Positions 15,230 through 21,446 of a stretch of DNA of 21,446 bases are shown here, one piece after another. Below the pieces are notes generated by a model, which searched no databases, had not been told where the DNA came from, and worked only from the letters and a program-made list of their open reading frames with translations. Position 1 is the stretch's first letter; the number at the start of each line of letters is the position of its first letter. The translations under genes were made by a program, and so were the position numbers. This stretch comes from Candidatus Saccharimonadota bacterium (GTDB taxonomy: Bacteria; Patescibacteriota; Saccharimonadia; Saccharimonadales; SZUA-47), in the NCBI GenBank assembly GCA_003231925.1, contig QIKK01000036.1:1-21446 (forward strand). Reading direction: 5' to 3'.

Positions 15230-15258
15230 TTGTTAGTAGGGCTTATCTGCGTTATTAT
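15230..15258 (+). promoter_or_regulatory. Promoter of the membrane-protein gene at 15266, leaderless
   Basis: TTGTTA (15230-15235), a 17-bp spacer and TATTAT (15253-15258); 7 nt then separate the -10 from the ATG at 15266. The TTG at 15230 that opens a longer frame is the first half of this -35 box, which argues against it as a start codon. Confidence 0.65.
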
Positions 15259-15265
15259 TATGCTT

Positions 15266-15850
15266 ATGCAACCCCAAGACCAAGCCCCCTACAATTTTAT
15301 TCTTGACCCTTCATCACATAGATCTAGATTACCCTTCTTGCAGACCCCAAAGCAGAAAAGAATAGTAATGGTTCTATTTATTGCTGTTATTCTTATTTTT
15401 GTACTAATAGTTGGTAATTTATTACTATCATCGGGCAAACAAAGCAACCAAGACCTTGTAACAGTGGCTTCTTATCAAACAGAAATTGTTAGAATCTCCA
15501 AACTTGGTCTAAAGACAGCTAAAGATTCCAACACTAGAAATCGGGTTTCTACTCTAGAGGCGTTTGTAGCTAGTGATTTATCCAATTCTAAGGATTACTT
15601 GGCTAAATTTGGACCAAAATTAACGTCCAAAAGAGCTATATTAAAACGGGATAAAACAATAGATTCCGCCCTAACGACTGCCAGCGAAACAAACACTTTT
15701 GATAGAACCCTCATCACACAACTAGACAGCCTTCAAGAAAAGTATAAATCTAGTCTCCAAAAAGCCCTGCAGGCTTCCCCTACAAATAATAAAAAAATAC
15801 TACTAAATAAGGCTACTACGGATATTCTTATCTTTGAAGGTGCAAAATAA
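15266..15850 (+). CDS. Single-pass membrane protein with a Pro/Gln-rich cytoplasmic tail, function unknown
   Basis: 194 residues from the chosen start, MQPQDQAPYNFILDP. A cytoplasmic tail of about 32 residues (Gln/Pro/Asp-rich, then a Lys-Gln-Lys-Arg stop-transfer-like cluster) precedes one hydrophobic segment (about 33-53) and a largely helical outer domain of ~140 residues that is rich in Ser, Thr and Lys. I recognise a general layout common among small candidate-phylum membrane proteins (NFI-x-D/N-P near the start, then TM), but no named family. Leaderless promoter; no Shine-Dalgarno. The stop codon directly abuts that of the convergent MmcQ-like gene. Confidence 0.75.
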   Translation: MQPQDQAPYNFILDPSSHRSRLPFLQTPKQKRIVMVLFIAVILIFVLIVGNLLLSSGKQSNQDLVTVASYQTEIVRISKLGLKTAKDSNTRNRVSTLEAFVASDLSNSKDYLAKFGPKLTSKRAILKRDKTIDSALTTASETNTFDRTLITQLDSLQEKYKSSLQKALQASPTNNKKILLNKATTDILIFEGAK

Positions 15851-16207
15851 TCAATCAAACTTAGGGATAGCCAAATCTACACCTTTAACTAGATTATAGC
15901 TGTGCAGAATTAGATGTTTTACCTCGTCATCTATCAGTTGACCAGTTAATAAAACGGTATTCCAATGTTTCTTATTGAGATGATACCCTGGCATAACTGA
16001 TTCATACTTTTCTCTTAGCAGGATTGCGAGTTGTGGATCACATTTTAAACTAAGGCGAACCGGAGATTGATCTTCTGGTATCAATGCAAACATCTTATCG
16101 TCCTTACCCACGATAGTTTTATAAACTGCTACTTCCTCACCAAAAGGATAATCTAGTCTAGAGTTAGGAAGGCTTAAAATATAATCTTCTACTTCTTTAA
16201 AATTCAC
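15851..16207 (-). CDS. MmcQ/YjbR-family protein
   Basis: 118 residues. The family pattern is clear: a DYPFGEEVAVYK turn near the N-terminus, KMFALIPE, a strand with RLSLKCDPQLAILL, then the conserved PGYHLNKKHWNTV block (about 73-85) and a C-terminal helix with HSYNLV. MmcQ/YjbR proteins have a double-wing DNA-binding fold, but their biological role is not established. The ATG overlaps the orn stop (ATGA), so it is translated after orn from the same message; the two stop codons of this gene and the convergent membrane-protein gene touch. Confidence 0.88.
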   Translation of the reverse strand: MNFKEVEDYILSLPNSRLDYPFGEEVAVYKTIVGKDDKMFALIPEDQSPVRLSLKCDPQLAILLREKYESVMPGYHLNKKHWNTVLLTGQLIDDEVKHLILHSYNLVKGVDLAIPKFD

Positions 16208-16770
16208 TCTTTATTCCGTTTAAACCATTCTAGATAGTACTGGAGCTCGGCAATACTGGCTTGAATATCGTCATAGGCTCTATGTATTGATGGTTTCTCG
16301 AATTCGACACCGTAGACACTCTGCATAATTATTTTCCATGACGTAACATCAAGCATTCTATAATGTAGTCGTAAATCAAGCTCTGGCATCCATTTTTTTA
16401 TAAAAGCTCTATCGCTATGTATAGAGTTACCAGAGAGTATTGCCGGCTCTTTTTTAAAATGATGGCTAACAAAGTCTACTAATTCTTTCTCTACTGCCTC
16501 GAGAGGTTTTGCCTTGGATAAATTATTTACAAAATCATCTCTATTTTCTGGGTAATCCTTCCACCAAGGATTGGCCTGCATTCTTTTTAAAACAAGTTTT
16601 TTATTATGTTGGATGCGTGCTTCGTATGAGTCAATAGTCTCCAGATTAACATCAGTCACCTCCACTGCAACTTCCAATATCATATCTTGATCCGGTATCA
16701 AACCAGTCATCTCTAGGTCTACCCACAGAAACTTTGTAATCGGATTATTTTTCTTATCCATCTTATCCAT
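16204..16770 (-). CDS. orn: Oligoribonuclease (DEDDh 3'-5' exonuclease)
   Basis: 188 residues. Orn degrades 2-5 nt RNAs (including pGpG from c-di-GMP turnover) to mononucleotides. The DEDDh residues are all visible: Asp18 and Glu20 in WVDLEMTGL, Asp120 in GNSIHSDRAFI, and His163 and Asp168 in HRAYDDIQASI. The family signatures YRMLDVTSWK and AELQYYL are present. Length is as expected (about 180). A second in-frame ATG (Met4) is an alternative start. TATAAT ends 8 nt before the first ATG, so the message should be almost leaderless. Followed by the MmcQ-like gene. Confidence 0.95.
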   Translation of the reverse strand: MDKMDKKNNPITKFLWVDLEMTGLIPDQDMILEVAVEVTDVNLETIDSYEARIQHNKKLVLKRMQANPWWKDYPENRDDFVNNLSKAKPLEAVEKELVDFVSHHFKKEPAILSGNSIHSDRAFIKKWMPELDLRLHYRMLDVTSWKIIMQSVYGVEFEKPSIHRAYDDIQASIAELQYYLEWFKRNKE

Positions 16771-16778
16771 TGTTTATT

Positions 16779-16784
16779 ATTATA
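16779..16784 (-). promoter_or_regulatory. -10 box for a near-leaderless orn transcript
   Basis: A perfect TATAAT on the minus strand, 8 nt before the orn ATG. The -35 region is only A/T-rich. Confidence 0.5.
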
Positions 16785-16818
16785 GCTTAATTTTAAAATA
16801 ACTTTTTAAAAAAAATGC

Positions 16819-17193
16819 CTACTTATTCTCCCACCAGCTCATAATATCGTTAGCTTTTGTTTTATCCATACATATAATTATCCTTTTGTACCGTGGCTTC
16901 TTAGTCACAATGACCACAACGTTATACAATGTTGGATGCCGAAGACCTTTAGGCTTTTTAGCAAGGACAAAATCCCAACCTTCACGGTTCCAATAGGAGC
17001 CAGCCATAATTCTTCTAGGTAAATAACTCCCTGGCATACGGACAAGCAGACTAGGCCAATCGCTAAACTCATCAAACCACTTAATAGATATAATATCCTT
17101 TCGGTCCACAGACACCTTAGCTCTAAAAGCTATAACTTGTTCCAGGCCTTCTAGAACAAACGCTAAACTGCTAGAAGTCATGGTTGTATACAT
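16819..17193 (-). CDS. Small PH-like domain protein (tentative)
   Basis: 124 residues from the start at 17193. An upstream in-frame ATG (17235) would add 14 residues, but AGAGGA lies 5 nt before the 17193 ATG, a near-ideal Shine-Dalgarno, so the shorter form is chosen. The protein is all-beta in pattern with a C-terminal helix: a strand with VIAFRAKVSVDRKDIISIKW, then SLLVRMPGSYLPRRIMAGSYWNREGWDFVLAKK, a strand of NVVVIVTKK, then RIIICMD and a helix ending MSWW. A PGxxxPRRIMAGSY...GWDF block like this is seen in small bacterial PH-like proteins, notably in actinobacteria. No signal or membrane segment. Family call is by pattern only; function unknown. Confidence 0.7.
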   Translation of the reverse strand: MYTTMTSSSLAFVLEGLEQVIAFRAKVSVDRKDIISIKWFDEFSDWPSLLVRMPGSYLPRRIMAGSYWNREGWDFVLAKKPKGLRHPTLYNVVVIVTKKPRYKRIIICMDKTKANDIMSWWENK

Positions 17194-17287
17194 AATTATC
17201 CTCTTTTTAATATTATGACGTACTAGCCTGAACATAACTAATTGTCCTACACAACACCTAAAGTCTATCTAGTATTGTTTTAGCTTT

Positions 17288-18499
17288 TTATTTTGTAGAA
17301 ATCAGTCTAGCTACCGCTATTAATATTGCAGCTTCCTTGAAGCTTATATTCTCGATTTTTGACTTGTTAAAGACATTTTCCGTAGCCTCAACCATAGATG
17401 TTTTAAGTTCAGTATTAACTCTATCCAGTGACCACTTCTCACCGTTAAGATTTTGCATCCATTCAAAATAACTTACAACTACACCACCAGCATTTGCAAG
17501 GATGTCTGGGATTATTTTAACTCCGCGTTTTTCCAACAATTCCGCTGCGTCGCCACTTACTGGCCCATTAGCCATTTCTAATATCATTTCTGCTTTAATG
17601 CCAGATTGGTTATCTACATTAACTACCCCACCAAGTGCGGCAAAGGTTAGTAATGATAGGTCTAATTTTAAGACATCATCACCGCTTATGTGTTCAACGC
17701 CATCAGCTTGATAATCACTAAATCTGTTTTTGTTTGACTTATATTCAGATAATTTCTTGGCATCCAGCCCCGCAGGGTTATATACCCCTCCACTAGAATC
17801 AGTAGCCGCAACTAATTTCCATTTAGGAAATCGCTCTTGCACCAATTCCGCAAAAAAAGCTCCAACATTCCCAAAACCTTGTACAGCATATTTAAAATCC
17901 TGATCTTCTTTACCCATTAATCTCAATATCGCTTCGATAGTAAATAATCCTCCACGACCAGTTGCTGAATCTCTTCCTAAGCTCCCACCATGCTGAATAC
18001 TTTTACCCGTAAATGTAGCATTCGATGTATCGCCAGTAATCTTGGCATATTCGTCCACCATCCAATCTATTATTTTTGGGTTAGTATTAACATCAGGTGC
18101 AGGGACGTCTTTTCTTGGCCCAATATGTGGTTGTAAATGTTGCACATAGCCACGAGAAAGCTCTTCTAGTTCTTCTTCACTTAATTCTTTAGGATTAACA
18201 ACGATACCGCCTTTACCGCCACCAAGAGGGATATTGACTAGAGCCGTTTTAAGACTCATTAGTGTTGCTAATGCCTTAACTTCATCAAAGTCCACTTCGT
18301 GATGAAATCTAATGCCACCCTTATATGGACCTCTTGAATTATCATGTTGCATACGATAACCCTTAAAGCTTTTGCCATTTTTTAGAACAATATTAAACTC
18401 ATGCGCAGCGTCTAACTCAAGTAATTTTTCTACTTCCTCTGCACTTAAGTTTAGTTTAGCCGCTGCTTTTTTTATTGCATTGTGCGCTGTTTTTAGCAT
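17288..18499 (-). CDS. gdhA: Glutamate dehydrogenase (Glu/Leu/Phe/Val dehydrogenase family)
   Basis: 403 residues. Interconverts glutamate and 2-oxoglutarate plus ammonia with NAD(P). The substrate-binding GPYKGGIRFH block (57-66), the catalytic Lys96 in PLGGGKGGI, Asp136 in PAPDVNTN, the GGSLGRDSATGRG segment, and the dinucleotide motif GFGNVG (208-213) are all intact. Near the end, ANGPVSGDA and DILANAGGVVVSYFEW are family-typical. The coenzyme (NAD or NADP) is not clear. The ATG has AAGGA 5 nt upstream. It is a free-standing unit 134 bp downstream of argS. In an organism with few biosynthetic genes it may serve in nitrogen or redox balance. Confidence 0.95.
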   Translation of the reverse strand: MLKTAHNAIKKAAAKLNLSAEEVEKLLELDAAHEFNIVLKNGKSFKGYRMQHDNSRGPYKGGIRFHHEVDFDEVKALATLMSLKTALVNIPLGGGKGGIVVNPKELSEEELEELSRGYVQHLQPHIGPRKDVPAPDVNTNPKIIDWMVDEYAKITGDTSNATFTGKSIQHGGSLGRDSATGRGGLFTIEAILRLMGKEDQDFKYAVQGFGNVGAFFAELVQERFPKWKLVAATDSSGGVYNPAGLDAKKLSEYKSNKNRFSDYQADGVEHISGDDVLKLDLSLLTFAALGGVVNVDNQSGIKAEMILEMANGPVSGDAAELLEKRGVKIIPDILANAGGVVVSYFEWMQNLNGEKWSLDRVNTELKTSMVEATENVFNKSKIENISFKEAAILIAVARLISTK

Positions 18500-18534
18500 A
18501 GATATCCTTTTTTTAATACTTATCTATGATAACA

Positions 18535-18631
18535 AATACCGTCCGTAGTTTAATGCGTTTTTATTTTTAAGGTATCTAGAGACTTATATTGGCACTATTT
18601 GGCTTATAAAAAGACAGTAATACCATCCGTA
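18535..18631. repeat. Pair of 13-bp direct repeats in the gdhA-argS gap
   Basis: AATACCGTCCGTA (18535-18547) and AATACCATCCGTA (18619-18631) differ at one base and lie 84 bp apart in the 134-bp intergenic region 18500-18633. No gene or clear terminator hairpin was seen between them. Confidence 0.45.
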
Positions 18632-18633
18632 CT

Positions 18634-20307
18634 CTACATACTTTTTGGTGCCTCTATACCTAGCAACTGCAACCCTCTTTGCAACTTGGTAGCATATAAC
18701 TCCACCAAAGCTAATCTTGTAGCTTCTCTATCGTCGTCTATAACCCTTGAATTCTCATAAAATCTATTAAAATTTTGGGCGAGTTCATACAAATATGTAC
18801 ATATATAATGAGGTGCTAGTTCTGCTGACGATTTTTCAATAATTTCTGAGTATTGGCTCAATTTTCTAGCTAAACTTCGTTCAAATTTTTGTAATTCTAG
18901 ACCTTTTGGTATTTCCTTGCTCACCAATTTTGAACTGGATAAAATTGAACAAGCCCTGGCATGAGCATACTGTAGATAAGGCCCAGAATTGCCCTCCATA
19001 GCAATTGATTCCTGAGGATTATAGGTTATATCAGATCCGATACGGTTCTTTAAAAAAGAGTATTTAATAGCAGCCAAAACTACTCTCATATCTTGGGTTA
19101 CTTTGTTTTTCTCTGCCACCTCTGTTGCCACTTCTAATATATCGTTTGCAGTTACTATATTACCTTTTCTGGAGCTCATTTTAACTCCACCCTGTAGCTT
19201 CACGACACCGTGCGTAAGATGTCTGGTTCTCAAGGCTGGCTCTGGCAGGAACTGCTCAATACTTTTTATAACAACCTGCATATATTGTGATTGCTCGTTT
19301 GCAGTTATAATTATAGACTCGTCAAAATTGTACTTTTCCCATTTTGTTAGACTCAACCCTACGTCTTTTGTTTCATAGGTCGGCAGACCATCGGAGTTTA
19401 TAAAAACCCTGGTATGAAGACCATATTTTTCACCATCAAAAATAATTGCTCCGTCTGATTTTTCGTAAATACCCTTTTCAAGTTGTTCGTTGACGGTTTT
19501 TACGCCCAGAGGGGTAACGGAACTCTCAGAAATATACTCATCAAATTCTGTAACCTGTAATTTTTTGTACAATTGCTGAAAATAATCATAACTCCACTCA
19601 CGACATGTCCAATAAATTTGCGCAAAGGTAGATTGATGATTTTTTTCTTCATGTATTTTATATATATTTTTATTCAACAGCTTTATTTCCTGTGTAGATT
19701 GATGATTATCCTGATAGGCGTTGTTGCCTTCGACATATCTATCCCCTAGCCAGTTAGGTCGTTCTGTCTTTGGTATATCAGCAAGTTTTTCGGGATATTC
19801 ACCGCCAAGTTCCTTAATGATTGCCCAAATGCTTTTTGCAACGTGTAGCCCAACATCACCTCCGTAATTTATCCTGATTGTCTTAGCACCAGATTGTTCT
19901 ACAAGCCTGGCAATAGCATCACCAACTAACGTTGTGTAGAGATGCCCAGCATGGAGCGGTTTAAACGGGTTGGGGTCAGAATATTCAACTAGTACTTTCT
20001 TGTTTTTTCTTGATTTTACCGGTTTTTCATATAGCGATTCTAGCAGTCTATCATCTGTTAGGGTCATGTTTATAAATCCTGCACCGGCTACATCAACAGA
20101 ACTAAAAATATCAGATTTTTGAAGCTCTGATGTTATTTCCTGAGCTATGTATTTAGGGTTTTTCTTTAAAGGTTTAGCCAGTTTCATCGCAACATTAGTT
20201 GTAAAATCTCCGTACTTTTCATCTGGATATTCTAATTCTATGGCAATATCAGTGGCATATAATTTCCGGCTAATGTCTCTAATTATAGTTATAATTTTTT
20301 GCTTCAT
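18634..20307 (-). CDS. argS: Arginyl-tRNA synthetase
   Basis: Class I synthetase that charges tRNA-Arg. Numbered from the upstream ATG at 20316 (560 residues), it has the HIGH motif as HAGH (122-125, in PNPFKPLHAGH), the KMSKS motif as KMSSR (379-383), an N-terminal Add1-like domain and the C-terminal anticodon-binding DALR-type helical domain ending in LQLLGIEAP. I choose the second ATG (20307, 557 residues), because the extended -10 box TGGTATACT ends one nt before the first ATG; with the second ATG the leader is about 4 nt. The gene is divergent from the phosphatidyltransferase gene. Overall length and motif order are normal. Confidence 0.95.
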   Translation of the reverse strand: MKQKIITIIRDISRKLYATDIAIELEYPDEKYGDFTTNVAMKLAKPLKKNPKYIAQEITSELQKSDIFSSVDVAGAGFINMTLTDDRLLESLYEKPVKSRKNKKVLVEYSDPNPFKPLHAGHLYTTLVGDAIARLVEQSGAKTIRINYGGDVGLHVAKSIWAIIKELGGEYPEKLADIPKTERPNWLGDRYVEGNNAYQDNHQSTQEIKLLNKNIYKIHEEKNHQSTFAQIYWTCREWSYDYFQQLYKKLQVTEFDEYISESSVTPLGVKTVNEQLEKGIYEKSDGAIIFDGEKYGLHTRVFINSDGLPTYETKDVGLSLTKWEKYNFDESIIITANEQSQYMQVVIKSIEQFLPEPALRTRHLTHGVVKLQGGVKMSSRKGNIVTANDILEVATEVAEKNKVTQDMRVVLAAIKYSFLKNRIGSDITYNPQESIAMEGNSGPYLQYAHARACSILSSSKLVSKEIPKGLELQKFERSLARKLSQYSEIIEKSSAELAPHYICTYLYELAQNFNRFYENSRVIDDDREATRLALVELYATKLQRGLQLLGIEAPKSM

Positions 20308-20317
20308 ATCTGGCATG

Positions 20318-20326
20318 AGTATACCA
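20318..20326 (-). promoter_or_regulatory. Extended -10 promoter of argS
   Basis: TGGTATACT on the minus strand gives TGn-TATACT. It ends one nt before the first ATG and 10 nt before the second, which supports translation from the second. Confidence 0.5.
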
Positions 20327-20354
20327 TTTTATGCTATTTTGATGGCTTTCGTCG

Positions 20355-20360
20355 TATACT
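20355..20360 (+). promoter_or_regulatory. -10 box of the phosphatidyltransferase gene, near-leaderless
   Basis: TATACT is followed by 8 nt and the ATG at 20369. Only 31 bp separate this box from the divergent argS -10, so each -35 region falls close to the other promoter. Confidence 0.45.
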
Positions 20361-20368
20361 GTTTAAGT

Positions 20369-21022
20369 ATGAATAGAATTAGAGAAGCTTTTAAACTTAG
20401 TATGACCCACATAGCTGGCTTTATTGATTATTGGACAAGAGGCAAAGTAAAACCCGCCCACATTACCACCATTTCACTGCTTGGGCATATACCAACAGCT
20501 TGGGCAATAGCTTATTATAGACCTGTTTTAGGGGCGGTATTACTTGCGGGGTTTAGTCTACTAGATGCCTTAGATGGTGCAATGGCTAGAGTCCAAGGCT
20601 CTACTTCATTAGGCGGTATGTACTTTGATGCTGTGTCTGACAGAGTCAAAGAAATAATTATCTATAGTGCCCTGGCTGTTTTTGTTTATAAACATATAGA
20701 CATCACACTAGTGTGGCAAGTCGTTGCTGTAGCAGGAACGTCAATATTAGTAAGCTACACCAAGGCAAAAGGTGAAATGGCAATTGCAGGGCATAAAAAA
20801 GATGCCCAACGTCTAAACAGACTATTTAGCGTAGGGATAGCAAAATATGAGGTTAGAGTTGCCTTTATTGTCGTAGGCTTGTTACTTGGATGGATAGAAT
20901 TTGTTTTACCAATATTGATAGCCCTAAATTCTCTAACCATCGCAACACGCTTTATAGTTATAAGCAGAGAATTATTTATAATAGACCAAGAAAATATCAA
21001 AAAGGCACATGATAAAAGTTGA
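20369..21022 (+). CDS. CDP-alcohol phosphatidyltransferase
   Basis: 217 residues from the chosen start (MNRIREAFKL); longer in-frame starts would overlap argS and the promoter. The family signature is complete: Asp66, Asp69-Gly70, Ala73-Arg74, Gly83, Asp87 and Asp91 (DxxDGxxAR-x8-GxxxDxxxD). About six hydrophobic segments follow. The enzyme joins the phosphatidyl group of a CDP-diacylglycerol to an alcohol (glycerol-3-phosphate, inositol or similar) in the membrane; which alcohol cannot be read from the sequence. A divergent TATACT lies 8 nt upstream. The PHP-domain gene overlaps its 3' end by 14 bp. Confidence 0.92.
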   Translation: MNRIREAFKLSMTHIAGFIDYWTRGKVKPAHITTISLLGHIPTAWAIAYYRPVLGAVLLAGFSLLDALDGAMARVQGSTSLGGMYFDAVSDRVKEIIIYSALAVFVYKHIDITLVWQVVAVAGTSILVSYTKAKGEMAIAGHKKDAQRLNRLFSVGIAKYEVRVAFIVVGLLLGWIEFVLPILIALNSLTIATRFIVISRELFIIDQENIKKAHDKS

Positions 21023-21446
21023 TTTACACACTCACTCTATAGCCTCAAAAGATGGTGGTATCAGCCTAGCCCAGTACAAAAAAATCCTGAATAATAACAT
21101 CTTAGATGTAATTGCAATAACCGATCATAATAGGATAGATTTTGCCCTTAAAGCAGAACGCCTCTTGGGTAAGAAAAAAATCGTAGTAGGTGAAGAAATT
21201 TTAACCACTTCTGGGGAGATAATAGGACTTTTTTTAAAAACTGCTATACAGCCGGGGCTTAGCATTGAAAAAACTATTGATATTATTAAACATCAAGGTG
21301 GGCTTGTTTATGTACCCCACCCTCTAGAAAAGCTTAGAAAAGGAATAGACAGAGATGTAATTAATAAGTTATCTGATAAAATTGATATTCTGGAGATCCA
21401 TAATGGTAGGGATATGTTACAAAAAAACACCAAAATAGTAAGAAAT
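21009..21446 (+). CDS. PHP-domain phosphoesterase (3' end beyond window)
   Basis: 146 codons are visible. The N-terminal metal-binding motif is KVDLHTHSIAS, followed by VIAITDHNRID (Asp-His-Asn) and GEEILTTSGEIIGLF, then VYVPHPLEK and ILEIHNGRD. These are the successive histidine/acid motifs of the PHP superfamily, as in TrpH-like enzymes and PolX. The reaction is probably phosphoester hydrolysis; the substrate is unknown. The ATG overlaps the phosphatidyltransferase 3' end by 14 bp in another frame, so the two are likely translated from one message. Confidence 0.88.
   Translation, partial: MIKVDLHTHSIASKDGGISLAQYKKILNNNILDVIAITDHNRIDFALKAERLLGKKKIVVGEEILTTSGEIIGLFLKTAIQPGLSIEKTIDIIKHQGGLVYVPHPLEKLRKGIDRDVINKLSDKIDILEIHNGRDMLQKNTKIVRN

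Noticed and set aside
15230..15265. TTG start that would lengthen the membrane protein at 15266 by 12 residues
   Set aside because: The TTG is the start of a good -35 box (TTGTTA-N17-TATTAT), and the -10 lies within the would-be coding part; ATG at 15266 fits a leaderless message.
16800..16818. T-rich stretch downstream of the PH-like gene as a terminator
   Set aside because: A run of eight T is present on the minus strand, but no stem is seen before it.
17194..17235. Longer start of the PH-like protein
   Set aside because: A near-ideal Shine-Dalgarno (AGAGGA, 5 nt spacing) marks the internal ATG at 17193.
19625..19710. 14-bp direct repeat (GTAGATTGATGATT) within argS
   Set aside because: It encodes the short NHQST pattern twice within a variable, family-typical region of ArgS; probably chance or a local slip without consequence.
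20147..20368. Upstream extension of the phosphatidyltransferase frame by 74 codons
   Set aside because: It is antisense to the 5' end of argS and spans both promoters; the family signature and TM segments start after 20369.
1..21446. UGA recoded as glycine
   Set aside because: TGA stops end several genes exactly at ATGA overlaps with the next gene, and no conserved Gly falls on an in-frame TGA.

Overview
The window looks like a stretch of a small, A+T-rich, streamlined bacterial genome, most likely a candidate-phyla-radiation organism of the Saccharibacteria (TM7) type. This is inferred from the very tight packing (ATGA overlaps, convergent genes touching or overlapping), the gene set, small single-pass membrane proteins that begin with short Gln/Pro/Asp-rich tails, and many promoters whose -10 box sits 6-10 nt from the start codon. 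TGA is used as a stop (for example at the ends of dnaG, the nucleotide kinase and the FlaR-like ATPase), which argues against the UGA=Gly candidate phyla (SR1, Gracilibacteria). No tRNA, rRNA, CRISPR array, transposon or prophage was recognised.

Layout. 1-4157: a DHH-fold protein without the DHH motif (running off the left edge) diverges from rpsT; then come holA (clamp-loader delta subunit), mutM (Fpg glycosylase) and an alpha/beta hydrolase, all on the minus strand. 4158-5717: a 78-residue DciA-like protein on plus, whose 3' end overlaps a minus-strand HAD hydrolase, and an unknown single-pass membrane protein. 5720-10724: a minus-strand run polA > HAD hydrolase > FlaR-like ATPase > aldo/keto reductase > Nudix hydrolase, in which the last two genes are broken by frameshifts. 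10725-10937: a noncoding gap that contains a decayed copy of the 5' end of polA. 10938-15151: an operon dnaG > rpoD > P-loop nucleotide kinase > GGDEF protein, joined by overlaps or very short gaps. 15152-16807: divergent promoters, a plus-strand membrane protein, and orn > MmcQ/YjbR on minus. 16819-20307: a PH-like small protein, gdhA and argS on minus. 20355-21446: a CDP-alcohol phosphatidyltransferase followed by an overlapping PHP-domain gene that runs off the right edge.

How the genes work together. Much of the window concerns replication and information flow: primase (DnaG), clamp-loader delta (HolA), Pol I, Fpg repair, a possible helicase-loader-like DciA, the main sigma factor, Orn, ArgS and S20. 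Three of these carry notable losses: DnaG lacks all four zinc ligands, Pol I has a proofreading fold without its acidic residues, and the DHH-family protein lacks all its recognisable metal-binding motifs. Many first genes of transcription units appear to be leaderless, while internal or long-leader genes carry normal Shine-Dalgarno sequences.

The most interesting points are the DHH pseudoenzyme, the repeated leaderless promoter layout, the zinc-less primase, the polA remnant upstream of polA, and a diguanylate cyclase placed in the primase/sigma operon.
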